Assembly: GCA_020635905.1 (NCBI GenBank)
Contig: JACJYV010000003.1
Coordinates: forward strand, 1 to 64,000
Direction: 5' to 3'
Source of the DNA: Bacteroidia bacterium
GTDB taxonomy: Bacteria > Bacteroidota > Bacteroidia > J057 > JADKCL01
Length of the DNA stretch: 64,000 bases
Each line of letters begins with the position of its first letter. The first letter of the stretch is position 1. The position numbers and the translations under genes are program-made. The notes below the pieces were generated by a model. It was not told the DNA's origin. It searched no databases and saw only the letters and a list, made by a program, of their open reading frames with translations. Positions 46,226 to 54,754 of this stretch are shown here, one piece after another.

Positions 46226-47743
46226 ATGGAACTGAAATATCACCTTTACACCACCCTGCCCTTTTTCATCCTGACTTCCATCGGGTTGTTTGGGATTTTC
46301 AATAAAGCGGGCGAACAAGGCTGGAAGGCATTTGTTCCAGTATTAAATATCCTGGTTTGGCTCAAACTCGTAGGCAGAAAGTCCTGGTGGGTTTTCCTGT
46401 TTTTCGTACCTGTACTGAACTTTATCATGGGTATCAGTATCGCCCTGGATCTGGTTAAGTCATTTGGCAAATTCAATTTCGGGGATCAGTTACTGGCTGT
46501 CATTTTTCCATTTTTCTACTTTCCCTACCTGGGATTCAACAAAAAGGATAAATACATCAGTCCCTACGCTTTGCTGGGGAAGGATCAGCGCCCCAAGAAA
46601 TCTGAGTTGCGCGAGTGGGCAGATGCTATCCTTTTCGCGGGTACGGCGGCCCTGGTTATACGGACCTTCATGATTGAGGCCTTTATGATTCCCACCACCT
46701 CCATGGAGGGCTCGTTGCTGGCCGGGGATTTTTTGTTTGTAAGCAAATTCCATTACGGGGTCAGGTTGCCTATGGTACCTCTTTCAGTCCCGTTTATTCA
46801 TAATACCCTGCCTGTGGTGGGCGGAAAATCCTATTCTGAAGCCATTACCCTCCCCTATTCCCGTCTCCCAGGTATCAAGGAAGTGGAAAGGAATGACATT
46901 GTGGTTTTCAACTATCCTGCCAACGACATCACTGCAGATGTGGGCGAAGACTTTAAAGTCAAGCCTGTGAGCATGAAGCAGAATTATATCAAGCGATGTG
47001 TGGCCGTGGCGGGAGATAAGTTTGAGATTCGTGATCGCCAGGTATATATCAATGATCAGCCTGGCTGGAACCCAGAATTTTTGCAACAAAAATACGATGT
47101 GATTGCACGTGAGCCCCTGTCGGCCAAGGCTTTAAATAAAGTTGGATTCCGTTGGAAGAGGGAAAAAGTAAAGATCAAATCTCCCAATGGCCGGACTTTC
47201 ACCCAGGAAATGCCAGACCGCAATAATAATGTCTTTGACATGGAAAACAACCATTACCTCATGGACATGTCTGTGGCCAAAAAAGCGGAACTGGAGGGCT
47301 GGCCTGCCATTAAGAGCATTACCCCCACCTCTTCCTACATGGACGATCCCAAGTCGATCTACCCCTACGATCCGCGGAATTTCGATTTTACCCGCCACAA
47401 TTACGGCCCTATCATCATTCCTAAAAGGGGTGAAACGGTTAAGCTGAGTCCCCAGAATATTGCCTTGTATAAGCGTATTATCGAGGCTTACGAGGAGCAT
47501 GACCTGAAAATCGAGAACGGAGTGATCAAAATCGACGGTACGGTCACTGACCAGTACACTTTCGAAATGAATTACTACTGGATGATGGGCGACAACCGCG
47601 ACGGATCGCTGGACAGCCGTTTTTGGGGTTTTGTGCCTGAAAACCACATTGTTGGCCGTCCCTGGTTCGTGCTGATCAGCTTTGAAGACGGGATTCGCTG
47701 GGACCGTATCTTCAGCCCGATCACGCGCTGGGAAGACCAATAA
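46226..47743 (+). CDS. lepB: Signal peptidase I
   Basis: 505 aa, longer than most LepB proteins, as usual in Bacteroidota. N-terminal membrane helices (about 10-26, 34-48, 51-75, 88-110) precede the periplasmic catalytic domain. The nucleophile S159 is in MIPTTSMEGSLLAGD and the general base K256 is in NYIKRCVAVAGD. The large insert between the two conserved boxes and the last box (MMGDNRDGSLDSRFWGFVP) is intact. It cleaves signal peptides of the many exported proteins encoded here. Confidence 0.95.
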   Translation: MELKYHLYTTLPFFILTSIGLFGIFNKAGEQGWKAFVPVLNILVWLKLVGRKSWWVFLFFVPVLNFIMGISIALDLVKSFGKFNFGDQLLAVIFPFFYFPYLGFNKKDKYISPYALLGKDQRPKKSELREWADAILFAGTAALVIRTFMIEAFMIPTTSMEGSLLAGDFLFVSKFHYGVRLPMVPLSVPFIHNTLPVVGGKSYSEAITLPYSRLPGIKEVERNDIVVFNYPANDITADVGEDFKVKPVSMKQNYIKRCVAVAGDKFEIRDRQVYINDQPGWNPEFLQQKYDVIAREPLSAKALNKVGFRWKREKVKIKSPNGRTFTQEMPDRNNNVFDMENNHYLMDMSVAKKAELEGWPAIKSITPTSSYMDDPKSIYPYDPRNFDFTRHNYGPIIIPKRGETVKLSPQNIALYKRIIEAYEEHDLKIENGVIKIDGTVTDQYTFEMNYYWMMGDNRDGSLDSRFWGFVPENHIVGRPWFVLISFEDGIRWDRIFSPITRWEDQ

Positions 47744-47752
47744 TTATCCCTC

Positions 47753-48226
47753 ATGGAATCAGGAATACGTTTTGCGCTGGGTGCCCTACGCACCACCCGC
47801 TCGCGGGTGCTTGAAGTCTTATCCTCAGTTCCCGAAGAAAGTCTCACCCAGATCCCAACAGGATTCAATAACCATCTGCTGTGGAATGCAGGCCACTTGC
47901 TGGTGAGCCAGCACCTGCTTACCTATGGACTGGCGGGCATTCCCATTTCCCTGCCCCAGAATCTGGTGGATGGTTACCGCCGCGGTAGCCATGCGTTGGA
48001 AGGCCCTCCTGGCGATGCCCTCAGGTTGATCACCAGGGGGCTGCTCGAAAGCCCTGATCAGCTCAAAGCGGATTATAAGGAAGGAGTATTTGCAGAGTTT
48101 GAACCCTACACCACGTCATTTGGGGTAAAAATCACCAACATCCGCGAAGCCATCATGTTCAATAACCTTCATGAAGGAATACATTTTGGCTACATGCTCG
48201 CCCAAAAGCGAGCCTTGGGGGTATAA
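47753..48226 (+). CDS. DinB-like damage-inducible/YfiT-type protein
   Basis: 157 aa four-helix bundle. Metal-ligand histidines of the DinB/YfiT fold appear as HLLWNAGHLLVSQ (about 43) and HEGIHFGYMLAQK (about 142-146). Members are metal-dependent, often thiol S-transferases, or of unknown function. It starts 9 bases after lepB, so it is probably the last gene of the parA operon, ended by a strong terminator. Confidence 0.83.
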   Translation: MESGIRFALGALRTTRSRVLEVLSSVPEESLTQIPTGFNNHLLWNAGHLLVSQHLLTYGLAGIPISLPQNLVDGYRRGSHALEGPPGDALRLITRGLLESPDQLKADYKEGVFAEFEPYTTSFGVKITNIREAIMFNNLHEGIHFGYMLAQKRALGV

Positions 48227-48262
48227 AAAAACTCCCCTGGGTTGAAGGGAGTTTTCTTTTTT
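48227..48262. terminator. Bidirectional terminator between convergent genes
   Basis: AAAACTCCC (48228-48236) pairs with GGGAGTTTT (48247-48255) around CTGGGTTGAA. A-runs before and T-runs after make it work for the DinB-like gene (+) and the M23/LysM gene (-). Confidence 0.87.
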
Positions 48263-48282
48263 ATTATGACTGAAATTTTTAC

Positions 48283-49221
48283 TTATTGATAACGAATCCG
48301 GGTGCCGGGTTCGATGGTTTCTGAATCCAGGCGATTGATGTCGATCAGCACGGATTTTGAAACGCTGTACAAATCGGCGATGTCATCCAGAGTTTCACCT
48401 TCTTCTACTTCGTGGTAGCGGGATTTGGAAGCGCCAGCTACATGTGAGAACCAGGACTGATCCACTTTGATCACCCGGTTAACCACGGCGGCTTCACCTT
48501 CCTGAAAGGAAAATACCCGTGAAGGATTGATTTGCTCTCCAAAGATTCTGAATTCGAAGTGCAGATGGCTTCCTGTGGAGTGACCAGTGCTGCCTCCCAA
48601 TCCAATTACCTCACCTGACTTCACCTGCTGACCTTCTTTCACATTGAGGGCAGACATATGACCGTAAAGGGTTTCAAGACCATCCTGGTGGCTGATAACC
48701 ACAAAGTTTCCATAGCCGCCACTGTAACGGGCGATGCGTACGATCCCTCCCATGGCAGCCATCACGGGGTCACCAGTTTCAAGATCAATATCCACCCCGT
48801 AGTGAAAGTTGCGGCCATGCAGACTGCGGTAGCCAAATCCTGAAGTAACCCGGCCTTCACCGTTTACAGGCATGCTGAAGGTGATATCTTTGGCAGGATC
48901 GTGGATAGTGTAGGAAACTGTATCCGTAAAAGTGGACATATCCACTTTGTAGATATTAATGTCAACTGTATCCCAGGAAACTCTTTTGATTTCCGAGGGA
49001 TTCATCCGTTGTCCGAGATTATCATCCAGAACACGTTTAAATACAAAAGCCGTTTTGGTTTCGTTGGTGGAGGAAATACTGCTTACTACTCCAAGACTGT
49101 CGGAAGCATCTCCGCCTCCGCCCGAAGTCTTATCATTCCCACCTGAAGCAAAGCCGAAAGAAGGGGCTAAGAAGAGGGCGATTGTAAGAATTAAAAAAAG
49201 TTTATACCTTTTTTCACACAT
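48283..49221 (-). CDS. M23 metallopeptidase with C-terminal LysM
   Basis: 312 aa with signal peptide (about 1-25, ending FGFAS). The M23 peptidase domain (about 115-225) has HYGVDIDLETGDPVMA (H-x3-D zinc ligands), TLYGHMSAL and GSHLHFEFRIFG (catalytic HLH). A LysM peptidoglycan-binding domain lies at the C-terminus (YHEVEEGETLDDIADLYSVSKSVLIDINRL). It is a cell-wall endopeptidase or septal activator. The upstream region carries a promoter and DnaA-like boxes. Confidence 0.92.
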   Translation of the reverse strand: MCEKRYKLFLILTIALFLAPSFGFASGGNDKTSGGGGDASDSLGVVSSISSTNETKTAFVFKRVLDDNLGQRMNPSEIKRVSWDTVDINIYKVDMSTFTDTVSYTIHDPAKDITFSMPVNGEGRVTSGFGYRSLHGRNFHYGVDIDLETGDPVMAAMGGIVRIARYSGGYGNFVVISHQDGLETLYGHMSALNVKEGQQVKSGEVIGLGGSTGHSTGSHLHFEFRIFGEQINPSRVFSFQEGEAAVVNRVIKVDQSWFSHVAGASKSRYHEVEEGETLDDIADLYSVSKSVLIDINRLDSETIEPGTRIRYQ

Positions 49222-49256
49222 AGTGAAGACAGCCTGGTTTATTTGCTACGAATCTA

Positions 49257-49288
49257 CAAAGTAAAATTCAAAAATTAAAACCCGCAAA
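49257..49288 (-). promoter_or_regulatory. Promoter of the M23/LysM gene
   Basis: On the minus strand, TTTG (49285-49288), a 20-base spacer and TTACTTTG (49257-49264) fit the -33/-7 form with one mismatch in the -7 box. Confidence 0.5.
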
Positions 49289-49447
49289 AGATTTTTTTCA
49301 CATTTTTTATTTTTCCCTTCGAACTTGTCTACCCCAATCTACCCCAATCACAAAATCCTTTTAATTTTAAAAATCAGGCCATTTTACCATTCCAAAAATC
49401 GCGTGCCAATTTTTAAAAATCGCTGTTTTTTATGCAAAAAATAAAGG

Positions 49448-49490
49448 TTATCCACATTCTCCACTCCCCATACCACCTTCTTTATCCACA
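49448..49490 (+). promoter_or_regulatory. Two perfect DnaA boxes (TTATCCACA)
   Basis: TTATCCACA at 49448-49456 and at 49482-49490, same orientation, 34 bases apart. Both match the DnaA-box consensus exactly, in an AT-rich intergenic region. Confidence 0.6.
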
Positions 49491-49708
49491 CAAAATCCTT
49501 AACATTTTGTTCATTTTCGGCAGGTTAGATTTACTAAAATTTTAACGAATATTTTTTTTTCTTTCATCGTTAAAATAAAAGTGCGCGGCCTGAAAATTGC
49601 CGTGCGAAATTAAGAAATGTTTCCATTTTACCTTAACTTTTGCTGGATTAATATTCCAAAAATTGTGTGGTTTAACCGGAAAAGCGGTAATTTTCTCCCT
49701 AATTGGCG

Positions 49709-50974
49709 ATGAATATGTTTAAGAAGCTTATTTTTTTACTCCTCCTCACCTTGCCTTTGACCAATTTGAGGGCTGATCACCTGCTCATTCCCATGGATGA
49801 TGCCCAAAAAGATCACCTTAAAAGTTATGGAATAGCTTATTGGGTGCTGGAGCATGATGTGGAGGTCGAATGGCTGCTTAATTACCGCGGGGGATCGTTC
49901 ATGTTTATCTACACTCCCCTTTTCGAGACGGAAATGCAAATCAGAAATGTGAGTTTCGAACGGATTTCCAGTTCTGAAGCCACTTCTATTCTGGCCCGCG
50001 TGACCTCCAATGATGTGAATATGGACGCGGTGAAGCTGGAAAAAGCCCCCAAAGTGGCTGTCTATTCGCCCAAAAACAAACAACCCTGGGACGATGCCGT
50101 GACCCTGGTGCTTACCTATGCAGAAATTCCCTACGAGGTGGTTTACGACCCCGAAGTGCTGGACGGAAAGCTCAAAGATTACGATTGGCTGCACCTCCAC
50201 CACGAGGATTTCACAGGGCAGTATGGAAAATTCTACTCCTCTTACCGAAATCAGGCCTGGTATAAGGAGGAAGTGCGGTCGAATGAGGAAATTGCCACCC
50301 GCTACGGATTTCAAAAAGTAAGTCAGCTCAAACTGGCTGTTGCCCTGACCATCAAGGAGTTTTGCAATAACGGGGGATTCCTTTTCGCCATGTGCTCGGC
50401 CACGGATTCCTACGACATTGCCCTCTCGGCCGAAGGCCTCGATATTGTGGACCACATGTTCGACGGAGACCCGCCCCAACCCGGAGCCGAAAAAATGCTC
50501 GATTTCACCAAAACCCTGGCTTTTGAGAATTACAGCCTGATCATGAACCCCATGGTCTATGAATTCTCCAATATTGACGCCAATTACAACCGTCGGGTGC
50601 CCAAGGAACTGGATTACTTTACCCTGTTCGATTTTTCTGCCAAGTGGGATCCTGTGCCGACCATGCTTTGCCAAAACCATACCAGCACGGTTAAAGGCTT
50701 TATGGGACAGACCACTGCCTTTAATAAGACTTATATGAAGAAGGAAATTCTGGTCATGGGCGAATTGAAGGCCTTCAACGAAGCCCGCTATGTGCACGGA
50801 AACCTGGGCAAAGGCATGTGGACTTATTACGGCGGGCACGATCCTGAAGATTACCAGCATTTTGTGGGCGAAGATCCCACGGACCTGGCTTTGCACCCCA
50901 ATTCTCCCGGCTATCGCCTGATTCTCAACAACATCCTCTTCCCCGCAGCCAGAAAGAAAAAGCAGAAAACCTGA
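49709..50974 (+). CDS. Conserved exported Bacteroidota protein, often misnamed asparagine synthetase B
   Basis: 421 aa from the ATG at 49709. Signal peptide MNMFKKLIFLLLLTLPLTN. The mature part begins HLLIPMDDAQKDHLKSYGIAYWVLEHDVEVEWLLNYRGGSF, the hallmark of a family known in Bacteroidota genomes under the label asparagine synthetase B. No glutamine-amidotransferase Cys2 start or ATP-pyrophosphatase motif is visible, so that label is not supported. The later part (PYEVVYDPEVLDGKLKDYDWLHLHHEDFTG, CNNGGFLFAMCSATDSYD, GKGMWTYYGGHDPED) resembles a ThuA/class I amidotransferase-like alpha/beta fold. The function is unknown. Confidence 0.8.
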   Translation: MNMFKKLIFLLLLTLPLTNLRADHLLIPMDDAQKDHLKSYGIAYWVLEHDVEVEWLLNYRGGSFMFIYTPLFETEMQIRNVSFERISSSEATSILARVTSNDVNMDAVKLEKAPKVAVYSPKNKQPWDDAVTLVLTYAEIPYEVVYDPEVLDGKLKDYDWLHLHHEDFTGQYGKFYSSYRNQAWYKEEVRSNEEIATRYGFQKVSQLKLAVALTIKEFCNNGGFLFAMCSATDSYDIALSAEGLDIVDHMFDGDPPQPGAEKMLDFTKTLAFENYSLIMNPMVYEFSNIDANYNRRVPKELDYFTLFDFSAKWDPVPTMLCQNHTSTVKGFMGQTTAFNKTYMKKEILVMGELKAFNEARYVHGNLGKGMWTYYGGHDPEDYQHFVGEDPTDLALHPNSPGYRLILNNILFPAARKKKQKT

Positions 50975-51022
50975 TCAGGAACACGGTTTCTCCATCACTC
51001 GTAGCTCGAATCTCGTAGCTTC

Positions 51023-51934
51023 TTAATCCACCCCAATCTGCGATAGAATGTGATTTTCCATGTCACGGTATTCGTCGCGTTCAAACCAGGCAATATCTTC
51101 ATAACGCCTGAACCAGGTGTACTGTCGTTTGGCCAGCCTGCGGGTATTACGCTTCACCAGTCTGATTGCTTCCTCCAGATCGTATTCACCCTGAAAATAT
51201 GGGATAAACTCCTGATAACCTACGGTTTGCATGGAATCTGTTTCGCTGCCGTACTGCTCAAACAGCCTGCGGGCTTCTGCCTCCAGGCCTTCGGCCAGCA
51301 TGGCATCCACCCGCTCTTCGATGCGGGCATATAATTCAGGGCGGTCCATGGTGAGGCCCACCTTAATATGGCGGGCAGCAATGCCTTTCCCCTCCCCTTT
51401 CCTGAATGTGGAAATGGGCTGTCCCGTGGCGCGAAAAACCTCCAGGGCCCGCATCACCCGTTTGGGATTGGCCAATTCAATTCTCCCATAACTCTCAGGA
51501 TCAACCTTTTGCAATTCATTCACCAGAAAAGCCAATCCTTTTGCCTCAAAATCCTGCTCTGTTTTCGCCCTTATTTCGGGGGGCACAGTTGGCATTTCGT
51601 CAAATCCCTCCCAAAGCGCTTTAAAATAGAGTCCCGAACCACCTGCCACAATGGCAATGAATTTTTCTCTGTAAATCTCTTCAAGTACTTTTTCTGCTTC
51701 ACTGCGAAAAATGCCTGCATTATACGGTTGAGTCGGGTCGCGGTCGTCCACAAAATAGTGGGGAATTCCCTCCATTTCAGCTGAAGTTGGTTTGGCGGTG
51801 CCAATGTCCATGCCGTGATACACCTGACGGGAATCAGCCGAAAGAATGGGGGCCTGAAAACGATGAGCCAGGTGCAGGGAAAAAGAGGTTTTTCCGACCG
51901 CGGTGGGACCAATAATGGAGATGAGGTACTTCAT
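51023..51934 (-). CDS. miaA: tRNA dimethylallyltransferase
   Basis: 303 aa. P-loop GPTAVGKTSFSLHLA (8-23), SADSRQVYHGMDIGTAKPT (about 34-52), HYFVDDRDP and the later QTVGYQEF. It adds a dimethylallyl group to A37 of tRNAs reading UNN codons. A weak -7-like AATCTTTG is upstream. It is divergent from fabD. Confidence 0.95.
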   Translation of the reverse strand: MKYLISIIGPTAVGKTSFSLHLAHRFQAPILSADSRQVYHGMDIGTAKPTSAEMEGIPHYFVDDRDPTQPYNAGIFRSEAEKVLEEIYREKFIAIVAGGSGLYFKALWEGFDEMPTVPPEIRAKTEQDFEAKGLAFLVNELQKVDPESYGRIELANPKRVMRALEVFRATGQPISTFRKGEGKGIAARHIKVGLTMDRPELYARIEERVDAMLAEGLEAEARRLFEQYGSETDSMQTVGYQEFIPYFQGEYDLEEAIRLVKRNTRRLAKRQYTWFRRYEDIAWFERDEYRDMENHILSQIGVD

Positions 51935-51952
51935 TCTGGCACAAAGATTTTA

Positions 51953-51983
51953 TTTAAATAATCACTTTTCAAGCCTATATTTG
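51953..51983 (+). promoter_or_regulatory. Promoter of fabD: TTTA - 19 bases - TATATTTG
   Basis: Perfect -7 TATATTTG (51976-51983) with TTTA (51953-51956) 19 bases upstream, 28 bases before the fabD ATG. Confidence 0.65.
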
Positions 51984-52011
51984 CACAGATTTTCAAATTT
52001 GACGACTATTT

Positions 52012-52902
52012 ATGAAAACAGCGCTGGTATTTCCAGGACAGGGAGCACAATTTTCAGGCATGGGAAAAGACCTCTACGAAAAGAGTGAATCTGCCCGTAA
52101 AATGTTTGCTGAGGCAAATGAAATCCTTGGCTTTGACATTGCCGAGATCATGTTTTCCGGCTCAGACGATCAGTTGAGACAAACCTCTGTGACCCAACCC
52201 GCGATTTATATCCATTCCGTGATTCTGAATGAGGTAATGGGTCTGGGAAAAGAGGCCCACATGGCCGCCGGCCATTCTCTGGGTGAGTTTTCGGCCCTGG
52301 CCGCGGCTGGGGTACTCAGCTTTGGAGACGGACTCAATCTGGTGGCTATCCGGGCCAATGCCATGCAAAAGGCCTGCGACGCAGCCCCTTCCACCATGGC
52401 CGCCATTGTCGGCCTGGACGACGAAATTGTGGAAGAAGTTTGTGCGGAAATCTCTGAAATTGTGGTACCTGCCAATTATAATTCACCCGGCCAGCTTGTT
52501 ATTTCAGGATCCATTGAAGGCATCAATCAGGCTTGTGAAGCCCTGAAAGCCAGGGGTGCCCGCCGCGCCCTGGTGCTGAATGTGAACGGTGCCTTCCATT
52601 CTCCCCTCATGCAACCCGCTCAGGAAGAACTCGAAGCTGGCATTCGTGCCACCCAATTTTCTGACGCACGCATTCCTGTTTATCAGAATTTTACCGCCAA
52701 ACCAGAAACTGCAGCCGCAAAAATCCAGGAAAACCTGATCGCCCAGTTGACTGGTCCAGTGCGCTGGACCCAGTGTGTGACCCAAATGACCGCGGACGGC
52801 GCTGAAAAATACATTGAATTGGGTCCTGGTAAAGTCCTGCAGGGACTGATTCCCCGCATCAGCAAGGGAGTGGAAGCCATTGGCTACCAGTCTCTTCCCT
52901 GA
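52012..52902 (+). CDS. fabD: Malonyl-CoA:ACP transacylase
   Basis: 296 aa. The N-terminus ALVFPGQGAQFSGMGKDL and nucleophile elbow GHSLGEFSA (Ser89) are typical. The catalytic His is in VNGAFHSPLMQPA (about 200). It transfers malonyl groups from CoA to acyl carrier protein for fatty acid synthesis. A single gene; gltX follows after 39 bases and may be co-transcribed. Confidence 0.96.
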   Translation: MKTALVFPGQGAQFSGMGKDLYEKSESARKMFAEANEILGFDIAEIMFSGSDDQLRQTSVTQPAIYIHSVILNEVMGLGKEAHMAAGHSLGEFSALAAAGVLSFGDGLNLVAIRANAMQKACDAAPSTMAAIVGLDDEIVEEVCAEISEIVVPANYNSPGQLVISGSIEGINQACEALKARGARRALVLNVNGAFHSPLMQPAQEELEAGIRATQFSDARIPVYQNFTAKPETAAAKIQENLIAQLTGPVRWTQCVTQMTADGAEKYIELGPGKVLQGLIPRISKGVEAIGYQSLP

Positions 52903-52941
52903 TTTTATTTTATTAGATTATTGCAAAACACAACATTTCAA

Positions 52942-54702
52942 ATGTCTTCTATTGTAACCAGATACGCCCCCTCTCCCACGGGTCCCCAACACATTGGCGG
53001 CATCCGTACGGCCCTTTACAGCTACCTTTTTGGCAAAAAACATGGGGGTGAGATCATTTTGCGCATTGAAGACACGGACCAGAACAGATATGTACCTGGT
53101 GCAGAGGAATTTATCATCAATTCCGTGAACTGGTGCGGCTTCGCCTTCACCCAGGGCGTACATGTGGGCGGCGCCCATGCCCCCTACCGCCAGAGCGAAC
53201 GCTCTGAGCTGTATGCCAAATACGCCGACCAACTGGTCAAAGCGGGTCATGCCTACATTGCCTTTGATACTCCCGCTGAAATTGAAGCCATGAAGGCCCA
53301 CCTCAGCGCTACAGGCACGGTCATGCCCCAATACGATGCCAGCACCCGCCACCTGATGAAAAACAGCCTCACCCTTGCACCTGAAGAGGTGGAAGCGAAA
53401 ATTAAAGCAGGTGAAGCCTACATCGTTCGTTTTAAAGTTCCTGAAAATGAAGATGTTAAATTTTATGACCTCGTACGCGACTGGGTCAATATCAATTCCT
53501 CCCAAATCGACGACAAAGTCCTCCTGAAATCAGACGGTCTGCCGACCTATCACCTGGCCAATGTGGTCGATGACCACGAAATGCAGGTTACCCACGTAAT
53601 CCGCGGGGAAGAATGGCTGCCTTCAGCCCCCCTCCATCTGCTCATGTACCGTGCATTTGGTTGGGAAGACACCATGCCTGCCTTTGCTCACCTGCCCCTT
53701 ATTCTGAAGCCCGATCCTTCTGTATTGGTGCAAAATAAGGTGCGAAAAAAGGAAATGATCGTAAAATTGCCCTCCATGTATCTGGAAGCCCATCCTGAAG
53801 CGGGTGAAGCCTTCCAGCAAAAGGGGGAGCAATTTCTGCAACAGGTTATGCGTGACCCGGTCACCTTCCAGAAAGGCTTGAAAGAAGACGAAAAGGATAA
53901 ACCTGAAATCGCAGATTTCAAAAGCTGGCTCCGCGACCAGTTGTATGGAAAGTTGAGTAAACGCGACAAGGAATTGCATGGCATTCCCGTGTTTCCCCTC
54001 ACCTGGACCGATCCTGAAACAGGCGATGTAAACGTGGGCTACCGCGAACTGGGCTACCTTCCTGAAGCCTTTTTGAATTACCTGGCTCTGCTGGGTTGGA
54101 ACCCGGGCAACGACCTTGAGCTCATGACCATGGACGAAATGATTGAAAATTTCTCCCTGGAAAAGGTGCACAAATCACCCGCCAAGTTTGATCTGGACAA
54201 ATTGAACCACTTTCAGGCTCATTACCTGCGCAACCTCAGCGCTGACCGCTGGCTGGAATTGCTGAAGCCCGAAGTGAAAGCCGCAGGCTTTGACCTTCCT
54301 TCAGACGAGTATTTGCTGGGGGTGGTTGATAAAATGAAGGAACGGGTCACTTTTGTAAGTGAAATTCCTGAAAAAGCTGATTACCTCTTCCAGGCGCCGC
54401 ATGATTTTGACCAGAATATGCTCAGCAAAGGCTGGAATGAGGAGGCGATGCAGATGTTGCGCGACCTGATTGGGCTCTATGAAAAGCAGGAATCGTGGAC
54501 AGAAATGGAAATTGAAGAAATTTTCAAAACCTATATTGAGGAAAATGAAATAGGAATTGGTAAATTGATGACTCCATTGAGGTTGGCGATTACCGGCAAG
54601 TCATTTGGCCCGGGTATTTTCGAAATTTCGGTTCTGATCGGAAAAAATGAAACCCTTGACCGCATAAAGTCGGCATTGGAACGTCTCCAACCCGTAGGGT
54701 AA
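52942..54702 (+). CDS. gltX: Glutamate-tRNA ligase with insertion before KLSKRD
   Basis: 586 aa from the ATG at 52942; usual bacterial enzymes have about 470-510. The class I signatures are PSPTGPQHIGGI (HIGG at 17-20) and GKLSKRD (336-342). Between PLILKPD (ending 258) and GKLSKRD there is a 77-residue insertion (KKEMIVKLPSMYLEAH ... EDEKDKPEIADFKSW), charged and likely helical. Anticodon-binding helices follow. It charges tRNA-Glu, and possibly tRNA-Gln if amidotransferase exists. Function should be intact as both signatures are good. Confidence 0.93.
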   Translation: MSSIVTRYAPSPTGPQHIGGIRTALYSYLFGKKHGGEIILRIEDTDQNRYVPGAEEFIINSVNWCGFAFTQGVHVGGAHAPYRQSERSELYAKYADQLVKAGHAYIAFDTPAEIEAMKAHLSATGTVMPQYDASTRHLMKNSLTLAPEEVEAKIKAGEAYIVRFKVPENEDVKFYDLVRDWVNINSSQIDDKVLLKSDGLPTYHLANVVDDHEMQVTHVIRGEEWLPSAPLHLLMYRAFGWEDTMPAFAHLPLILKPDPSVLVQNKVRKKEMIVKLPSMYLEAHPEAGEAFQQKGEQFLQQVMRDPVTFQKGLKEDEKDKPEIADFKSWLRDQLYGKLSKRDKELHGIPVFPLTWTDPETGDVNVGYRELGYLPEAFLNYLALLGWNPGNDLELMTMDEMIENFSLEKVHKSPAKFDLDKLNHFQAHYLRNLSADRWLELLKPEVKAAGFDLPSDEYLLGVVDKMKERVTFVSEIPEKADYLFQAPHDFDQNMLSKGWNEEAMQMLRDLIGLYEKQESWTEMEIEEIFKTYIEENEIGIGKLMTPLRLAITGKSFGPGIFEISVLIGKNETLDRIKSALERLQPVG

Positions 54703-54754
54703 CATTACCCTTGAATGTGCGTATATTGTTGGACTACAAAATACAACAAACACC

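Larger units (their letters stand above)
49222..49708. other. AT-rich intergenic region with DnaA-like boxes
   Basis: 487 bp between divergent genes. It contains the minus-strand promoter at 49257-49288, a direct repeat CTACCCCAAT (49329-49348), two DnaA boxes, and AT-rich runs around 49420-49445 and 49540-49580. I see no gene. Confidence 0.6.

Noticed and set aside
42800..48300. Possible parS site near parAB
   Set aside because: No palindrome close to TGTTTCACGTGAAACA was found; only half-sites such as CACGTGAAAC near 6487, inside a gene.
49736..50896. Long open frame (386 aa) on the minus strand
   Set aside because: It is antisense to the exported 421-aa protein, which has a signal peptide and family pattern; the antisense product shows no known features.
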